A DNA stretch of 27,928 bases from an uncultured Clostridium sp. Its GTDB lineage: Bacteria > Bacillota > Clostridia > Lachnospirales > Lachnospiraceae. Below, one piece after another: positions 23,157-27,928 of the stretch. Within the stretch, counting starts at the first letter, position 1. The number at the start of each line of letters is the position of its first letter. A program made the translations under genes and the position numbers. Location of the stretch: contig USJW01000062.1 of assembly GCA_900555045.1 (NCBI GenBank), positions 1 to 27,928 on the forward strand, given 5' to 3'. The notes under the pieces were generated by a model. It saw only the letters and a list, made by a program, of their open reading frames with translations. It was not told the origin of the DNA and ran no database searches.

Positions 23157-23663
23157 ATGGATGAGAAACTGGAAGGAAATGTAATTGTTTTGGGAAAGAA
23201 TATCGACACAGACCAGATTTACCCGGGCCGGTTTCTGGCCCTGGTGGACCCGGCGGAGATCGGCAGCCACTGCCTGGCGGGAATCGACGAGTCCATCGCC
23301 CCCAATTTCAAGAAGGGGGACATTGTGGTGGCCGGGACCAACTTCGGCTGCGGCTCCAGCCGGGAGCATGCGCCCATCGCCCTGATCAACATGGGTGCCA
23401 GCTGCGTGGTGGCGGACTCCTTCGCCCGGATTTTTTTCCGGAACGCCATCAATCTGGGGCTCCCGCTGATGATCTGCAAGGGGCTCTGCGGCAAGGTGCA
23501 GGACGGAGCACACATCGCGGTGGACCTGGAGGCGGGGACGGTCACGATCCGGGAGACCGGCGAGGTGCTTCAGGGGGAGAAAATCGGAGATTACACCATG
23601 TCGATCCTGGAGGCGGGAGGGATTAAGCCGCTGTTTCGGGAGAGATACCGGGATGAGAGATAG
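23157..23663 (+). CDS. aconitase-superfamily hydro-lyase small subunit (LeuD/DmdB type)
   Basis: Swivelling small subunit of the same dehydratase, 168 residues, the size of the short LeuD form. GKNIDTDQIYPGRFL at the start and GTNFGCGSSREHAP near residue 60 are the diagnostic motifs; the latter carries the substrate-binding Ser-Ser-Arg. It starts 18 bases after the large subunit behind CGGGAGG. A terminator follows, so the operon is just these two genes. Confidence 0.93.
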   Translation: MDEKLEGNVIVLGKNIDTDQIYPGRFLALVDPAEIGSHCLAGIDESIAPNFKKGDIVVAGTNFGCGSSREHAPIALINMGASCVVADSFARIFFRNAINLGLPLMICKGLCGKVQDGAHIAVDLEAGTVTIRETGEVLQGEKIGDYTMSILEAGGIKPLFRERYRDER

Positions 23664-23702
23664 GGGGATGAAAAGCGTGTAGGAAATCGGTGTCAGGGCG
23701 CC

Positions 23703-23745
23703 CGCGGGCTCATACCATGAAAACGGTATGAACCCGCGTTTTTTT
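23703..23745 (+). terminator. terminator of the aconitase-like operon
   Basis: CGCGGG-C-TCATACC (23703-23716) pairs with GGTATGA-A-CCCGCG (23725-23738), with one C-A mismatch and an eight-base loop, followed by seven Ts. Confidence 0.9.
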
Positions 23746-23746
23746 G

Positions 23747-23755
23747 TGCTATAAT
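23747..23755 (+). promoter_or_regulatory. extended -10 promoter of the aldo/keto reductase
   Basis: TGCTATAAT at 23747-23755 begins two bases after the T-run of the preceding terminator. The -35 region would fall inside the terminator stem and is not consensus, so the extended -10 would carry the promoter. A 75-base leader follows. Confidence 0.55.
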
Positions 23756-23838
23756 AATTGCAACACAAAATCGACTGTTTGACGGGCATAAGGGCGCCGC
23801 CGCGTTTCCCGCGGCTGGCGGCAGGAAGGAGCAGGGTT

Positions 23839-24840
23839 ATGAAAACAAGAGAGATCGGAACTTCCGGGATCTTTGCAAGTGAATTGTCCATGGGCGCGTG
23901 GGCCATCGGGGGCGGCACATGGTGGGGGGATAACGACGACGCGGAGTCGATCCGCACGATCCATGCGGCCCTCGACGCGGGGGTCAACTGGATTGACACG
24001 GCGCGGGTTTACGGCTTCGGCCACAGCGAGGAGGTGGTGGGAAGGGCTGTCCGGGACCGGCGGCATGATGTGATTTTGTCCACCAAGTGCGGGCTGCAGT
24101 GGTATGACCAGGGCGGAGAATATCATTTTGAGCGGGAGGGCCATGTGGTGTACCGCGACTTGTCGCCCAAGGCCATCCGCAGGGATTTGGAGCTCAGCCT
24201 GAAGGCGCTGGGAACGGATTACATCGACGTTTACTACACGCACTGGCAGTGCAAAACCCACGGTCTGGTGCCCATCGCAGAGACCATGGGGGAGCTCATG
24301 CGGATGAAGGAGGAGGGGAAAATCCGGGCGATCGGGGCCTCCAATGTGGAAATCCGCCACCTGGAGGAGTACCGGCAGTGCGGGAGCCTGGATGTGGTCC
24401 AGGAGAAGTACAGCATGCTGGACCGGAAGGTGGAGCGGGAGATTCTACCCTACTGCGAGAAAAACGGGATCACGCTTCAGACCTACTCGCCCATCGAGCA
24501 GGGGCTTCTGGCCGGAAAGATCAAAAATGATTACCGGCCGGCGCCCGGGGAGACCAGGGAAAACAAGTTCTGGTGGGAACCGGAGCATATTGCCATTGCC
24601 AACGAGATGCTGGAGGGCTGGCGGGACTTAGCGGACAAATATCACTGTACCATCGCCAACCTGGTGATCAAGTGGTCCACTATGCGCAGCCAGAGGTTTA
24701 ATATTCTCTGCGGGGCCAGAAAGCTGTACCAGATTGAGGAGAACGTCCGGTCCGTGGACGTGGAGCTGTCCGGGGAGGATTTTGACCGCATGCTTCGGGA
24801 TGCCGACCAGGCGATTCGCCGGGCAAATCTTGACATATAA
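23839..24840 (+). CDS. aldo/keto reductase
   Basis: NADPH-type oxidoreductase with the TIM-barrel aldo/keto reductase fold, 333 residues, cytoplasmic. The catalytic tetrad is visible as Asp53 and Tyr58 (WIDTARVYGFGHSEE), Lys83 (STKCG) and His135 (YYTHWQ). LELSLKALGTDYIDVYYTHW and IGASNVE are family hallmarks. The C-terminal cofactor-binding part (LCGARKLYQIEENVRSVDVELS) is intact. The start is ATG 23839 after GGAAGGAG; the frame runs further upstream without a site. The sequence resembles the general-stress YghZ/IolS-like subgroup, but the substrate is unknown. It has its own promoter and no clear terminator before the kinase gene 38 bases downstream. Confidence 0.93.
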   Translation: MKTREIGTSGIFASELSMGAWAIGGGTWWGDNDDAESIRTIHAALDAGVNWIDTARVYGFGHSEEVVGRAVRDRRHDVILSTKCGLQWYDQGGEYHFEREGHVVYRDLSPKAIRRDLELSLKALGTDYIDVYYTHWQCKTHGLVPIAETMGELMRMKEEGKIRAIGASNVEIRHLEEYRQCGSLDVVQEKYSMLDRKVEREILPYCEKNGITLQTYSPIEQGLLAGKIKNDYRPAPGETRENKFWWEPEHIAIANEMLEGWRDLADKYHCTIANLVIKWSTMRSQRFNILCGARKLYQIEENVRSVDVELSGEDFDRMLRDADQAIRRANLDI

Positions 24841-24878
24841 CAGATATATGAGGAACATCGTATCGGGGGAATACGGAG

Positions 24879-27800
24879 ATGGATGAGAGAGATAGAAAAC
24901 ATCCGGAGGCAGCGGCCGGCAGATTGGACGGCGCGTATGACAGGCTTCCGGTGGGAGTGGTTCGCTGCTTGGCGGGTGAGACGCTGCGCATTTTGGCGGT
25001 GAATCGCGTTTTTCTGGAGATGCTGGGGGAGGCAGAGACGCTTCCGGTCTGCGATGAGGACGCGGCCAGCCTTCGGGAGGCGTTCGAGCACTGTGAGGAG
25101 AACGGGACATTTTACCGGGAGGTCCGCATGACGGAGCGCTTCGGGAAGCGGATATGGGTCCGCTGCGACGGGACGCGCGAGGGGAGTGTGGACGGGAAGC
25201 CGGTCGTCCTTTTGACGGTCGTGAACATCACGGACCGGAAACAGGATCAGGCGCAGATGGAGGAGCGCCAGCGGGAATATGAGCTGGTGGTTGGCAAGTA
25301 CGCGGAGGTGATGTTCGAGTACTGGCCGGACCGCGATGAGCTCATCAGCCGGCATAACAGCGGGGACAGGGTGTACACCCACCGCCTTTCCAGGTACATG
25401 GAGACGCTCGATACGGCGGGGATTGTGCACCCGGAGGATGTCCGGGCCATGCGCAATCTGCTGACGGGCGTGACCAGACAGGCGGAGATCAGGACCCGCT
25501 ATCCGGACCAGAGCGCATACACCTGGGTGGATCTTCAGGCGGAGGTGCTGCGCCACAGCGGGAGAATCTACAAGGTGGTGGGTGCCCTGCGCAATATCAG
25601 CGATATCCGCGCCAAGGAGCTGGAGTTCCGGCGTCTGGAGCGCGACTCCCAGATTTTTACAGCCAGCCTGATGGCACTGTTCGGGGAGCTGATCGTGCTG
25701 GATTTAAAGACTGGGCACAGCTATGTGAAACGGGCGGACGATGCGGCCGTATCGGTGCTCTCTGTCGGAAGCCAGGGGGAGTTTGAGGTGGAAAATCGCC
25801 AGTACGGGCTCAGGCTGATCCATCCGGATGACCAGCCGCGGTTTTTCGACTTCTCCAAGCTGGACAATATCCGGCGGAGAATCGAGCGGGGAGAACGCCG
25901 GTTCAGCACCGAGGTGCGGAGAAAAAACGGCAGCGGGGTGTACCGCTGGTGCGAGCTTTTGGGGATTGTGATTGACAATGAGGGCCGTGACAATTACAAT
26001 GTGCTGTTGACGTTCCGGGACATCCACGACCTGCGTGTGGCGCAGCAGCAGAAGCGGGAGGCGGACCGCCGGTTCATGGCCGCGGTGAACAACTTTTACG
26101 ACGGCATCTATGAGTGTGAGCTCTGTTCAAAGCGGGTGAAGTCCTGGAAGAGTGCCAGGGGGCTTTTGGGGATGGGAGCGCCGAATCTGGATTCCCTGGA
26201 AAACTGGCATTGGTTTGTGAAGCAGGTGCACCCGGATTACCAGGAGCGCAGCGACCGCAAATTCAGCGTCCGGAATATTGTGGCGGCATTTCGCGGCGGA
26301 GCGCGGGAGGTGTCCATGGAGCTGCCCTGTCTGTGCACGGACGGCAGCTACCGATGGCTGGCGATCCAGGTCCAGCACATCGGCGGGGACCCGGAGTGCC
26401 CGGAGGTGATGGCCTACATCAAGGATATTGACGCGAAACACCGGGAGGAGGCCGCGCGCAACGAGAAGCTGAAGGAAGCGTTAAAGATGGCGGAGGAGTC
26501 TAACCACGCCAAGTCCGATTTCCTCTCCCGCATGTCCCACGACATCCGGACGCCCATGAACGTGATCATCGGCATGAGCGAGATCGCGGAGAGCAGCCTG
26601 GATGACCGGGACCGGGTGTCCGACTGCCTGAAAAAAATCCATGTGTCCGCCCAGTTTTTGCTGAGCCTGATCAACGATGTGCTGGACATGTCCAAAATTG
26701 AGAGCGGAAAGCTGACGATAAACACCGCGCCGTTTTCCCTGAGGGAGCTTCTGGACGACGTGTCCGTGCTGTGCAGCGGGCAGGCGAAGATGCAGGGGCA
26801 GCAGTTTCATATCCGCCTGGAGGAGTGTGACGGCGCCTATGTGGGCGATGCGCTGCGGCTGAAGCAGATCCTGATGAATTTGCTGGGCAACGCGGTGAAG
26901 TTCACGCCGTCGGGCGGAAACGTCAGCCTGGCCGTGACGGCAGAGCAGCCTGAGGACGATCGGATGTGGCTTAAATTCACGGTGAAGGACAGCGGAATCG
27001 GCATGTCCCCGGAGTTTCTGGAGCGCCTGTTCACCCCCTTCGAGCAGGAGCAGAGCGGGGGCGGCCGGGTGTTTGAGGGAACCGGGCTGGGCCTGGCGAT
27101 CACCCACAAGCTGGTGGAGATGATGGGCGGGCGGATCACCGTGTCCAGCAAGCAGGGGGAAGGAAGCGAGTTCCAGGTGATTCTGCCGTTTGCGCGGAGC
27201 GCAGAGGGCAGCCGGGATGGGGAGACCGCCGTGGCGGGAACCTGTGGCGCTGGGGTGGGAGCTTATGGCGCCGGCCCAGGAACCTGCGGTGCCGGGACGG
27301 GAACCAGCGGTGCCGTGGCGGGAACTTATAGCGCCGGGCCGGGAACCTGCGGCGTCGGGCCAGGAACCAGCGGTGTCGGGCCAGGAACCTGCGGTGTCGG
27401 GCCAGGAACCAGCGGTGCCGTGGCGGGAACCCGTGGCGTCGGCCCAGCAACCCGTGGCGCCGACACAGCAAACCCTTCCCCCGCCCGCTTTTCCGGCGAG
27501 ACAATCCTTTTAGTGGAGGACAACGACCTGAACCGGGAGATCGCCAGGACGCTTCTCATGATGGCGGGGCTCTCCGTGGAGGAGGCGGCCGACGGGCGGG
27601 AGGCGGTGGAGCGCTTTGCCGCGTCCGCGCCGGGGGATATTCGGGCGATCCTGATGGACATCCGTATGCCGGTTATGGACGGGCTGGAGGCGACCCGCCG
27701 GATCCGCGCCATGAACCGGCCGGACGCGCAGCGCATCCCGGTCATCGCCATGACGGCCAACGCATTTTACGAGGAGCAGGCGGACGCGGACGCGGCGGGG

Positions 27801-27893
27801 CTTTGCGCCTACCTGACGAAGCCGGTGGAGCCGGAGCGCCTGTACCGAACCCTGGAATTTTGGCTGAATCACTGCCAGGAAGGATCTTTATAG
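24879..27893 (+). CDS. soluble multi-PAS hybrid histidine kinase with receiver domain
   Basis: A 1004-residue hybrid sensor kinase without membrane segments, so it senses an internal signal. About four PAS-like modules precede the kinase (roughly residues 15-120, 135-245, 255-385 and 395-525). The dimerisation domain holds the phospho-acceptor His554 (MSHDIRTPMN). The ATPase domain has LMNLLGNAVKFTP, DSGIGMSPEFLERLFTPFEQ and GTGLGLAITHKLVEMMGG. A C-terminal receiver starts at ILLVEDNDLN, with acceptor Asp927 (LMDIRMPVMDG) and a conserved Lys (LTKPVE). Between ATPase and receiver is a Gly/Pro/Thr repeat linker of about 80 residues. No output domain is present, so phosphate must pass to another protein. 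The ATG at 24879 follows a purine-rich CGGAG site. Confidence 0.94.
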   Translation: MDERDRKHPEAAAGRLDGAYDRLPVGVVRCLAGETLRILAVNRVFLEMLGEAETLPVCDEDAASLREAFEHCEENGTFYREVRMTERFGKRIWVRCDGTREGSVDGKPVVLLTVVNITDRKQDQAQMEERQREYELVVGKYAEVMFEYWPDRDELISRHNSGDRVYTHRLSRYMETLDTAGIVHPEDVRAMRNLLTGVTRQAEIRTRYPDQSAYTWVDLQAEVLRHSGRIYKVVGALRNISDIRAKELEFRRLERDSQIFTASLMALFGELIVLDLKTGHSYVKRADDAAVSVLSVGSQGEFEVENRQYGLRLIHPDDQPRFFDFSKLDNIRRRIERGERRFSTEVRRKNGSGVYRWCELLGIVIDNEGRDNYNVLLTFRDIHDLRVAQQQKREADRRFMAAVNNFYDGIYECELCSKRVKSWKSARGLLGMGAPNLDSLENWHWFVKQVHPDYQERSDRKFSVRNIVAAFRGGAREVSMELPCLCTDGSYRWLAIQVQHIGGDPECPEVMAYIKDIDAKHREEAARNEKLKEALKMAEESNHAKSDFLSRMSHDIRTPMNVIIGMSEIAESSLDDRDRVSDCLKKIHVSAQFLLSLINDVLDMSKIESGKLTINTAPFSLRELLDDVSVLCSGQAKMQGQQFHIRLEECDGAYVGDALRLKQILMNLLGNAVKFTPSGGNVSLAVTAEQPEDDRMWLKFTVKDSGIGMSPEFLERLFTPFEQEQSGGGRVFEGTGLGLAITHKLVEMMGGRITVSSKQGEGSEFQVILPFARSAEGSRDGETAVAGTCGAGVGAYGAGPGTCGAGTGTSGAVAGTYSAGPGTCGVGPGTSGVGPGTCGVGPGTSGAVAGTRGVGPATRGADTANPSPARFSGETILLVEDNDLNREIARTLLMMAGLSVEEAADGREAVERFAASAPGDIRAILMDIRMPVMDGLEATRRIRAMNRPDAQRIPVIAMTANAFYEEQADADAAGLCAYLTKPVEPERLYRTLEFWLNHCQEGSL
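27231..27468 (+). repeat. 21-bp coding minisatellite in the hybrid kinase
   Basis: About eleven imperfect 21-base units encode heptapeptides of the form G-[AV]-G-P-G-T-[CSRY] (for example GVGPGTC and GVGPGTS, alternating) between the ATPase and receiver domains. The central copies are nearly identical, a sign of recent slippage or unequal crossing-over. All changes keep the frame. Confidence 0.92.
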
Positions 27894-27928
27894 TATATTT
27901 ATAAAATCTTTATACGAATTGCGAAAAA

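Noticed and set aside
23061..23999. Antisense open frame across the LeuD-type gene and its terminator
   Set aside because: It runs through a Rho-independent terminator and promoter of the plus strand and shows no protein-like motifs.
24642..25556. Antisense open frame opposite the reductase/kinase junction
   Set aside because: Shadow of two well-supported genes.

Overview
The window looks like chromosome from a GC-rich gut-type member of the Bacillota, most likely a Lachnospiraceae/Clostridium XIVa relative. The pointers are strong GGAGG ribosome binding sites throughout, a soluble PAS-hybrid histidine kinase of the kind common in that family, a stand-alone second GyrB, and a CptIN-type toxin-antitoxin locus (a family first described from Coprococcus and Eubacterium rectale). 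The species assignment is inference. No rRNA, tRNA, CRISPR array, insertion sequence or phage gene is seen.

Region 1 (1-9445, + strand) is one long catabolic operon. It has a complete branched-chain-amino-acid-type (HAAT) ABC importer (lipoprotein, two permeases, two ATPases), two related short-chain dehydrogenases, two related CE4/HpPgdA-like polysaccharide-deacetylase-fold hydrolases, and a DUF885-like HExxPGH metallohydrolase, closed by a strong terminator. A convergent PucR-type activator (9453-11159, -) follows. Importer, ring-amide-type hydrolases, dehydrogenases and a PucR regulator suggest uptake and breakdown of a small nitrogen-containing compound. The substrate cannot be read from sequence.

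Region 2 (11346-12010, +) is a compact, AT-richer insertion: a consensus promoter, two 45-bp direct repeats, a Rho-independent hairpin and a CptN-like endoribonuclease gene. This is a type III (RNA-antitoxin) toxin-antitoxin system.

Region 3 (12081-16665, - strand) holds a LysR regulator, a GyrB paralogue without a GyrA partner, a GrpB-fold protein and a Crp/Fnr-type regulator.

Region 4 (16798-20384, +), divergent from the Crp/Fnr gene, encodes a DUF3100 membrane protein, a small overlapping membrane partner, an ATZ/TRZ-type amidohydrolase (deaminase-like) and a TauE/SafE permease, ending in a very strong terminator. This looks like an uncharacterised transport-plus-deamination cassette.

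Region 5 (20471-23745) has a DUF2809 membrane protein, and a GntR/FCD repressor divergent from an aconitase-family hydro-lyase pair (LeuC/LeuD type). A palindrome sits at the predicted start of that pair's transcript.

Region 6 (23747-27893) has an aldo/keto reductase with its own promoter and a 1004-residue four-PAS hybrid histidine kinase. A glycine-rich heptapeptide minisatellite links the kinase core to the receiver domain. Short in-frame tandem repeats also occur in the LysR and DUF2809 proteins.
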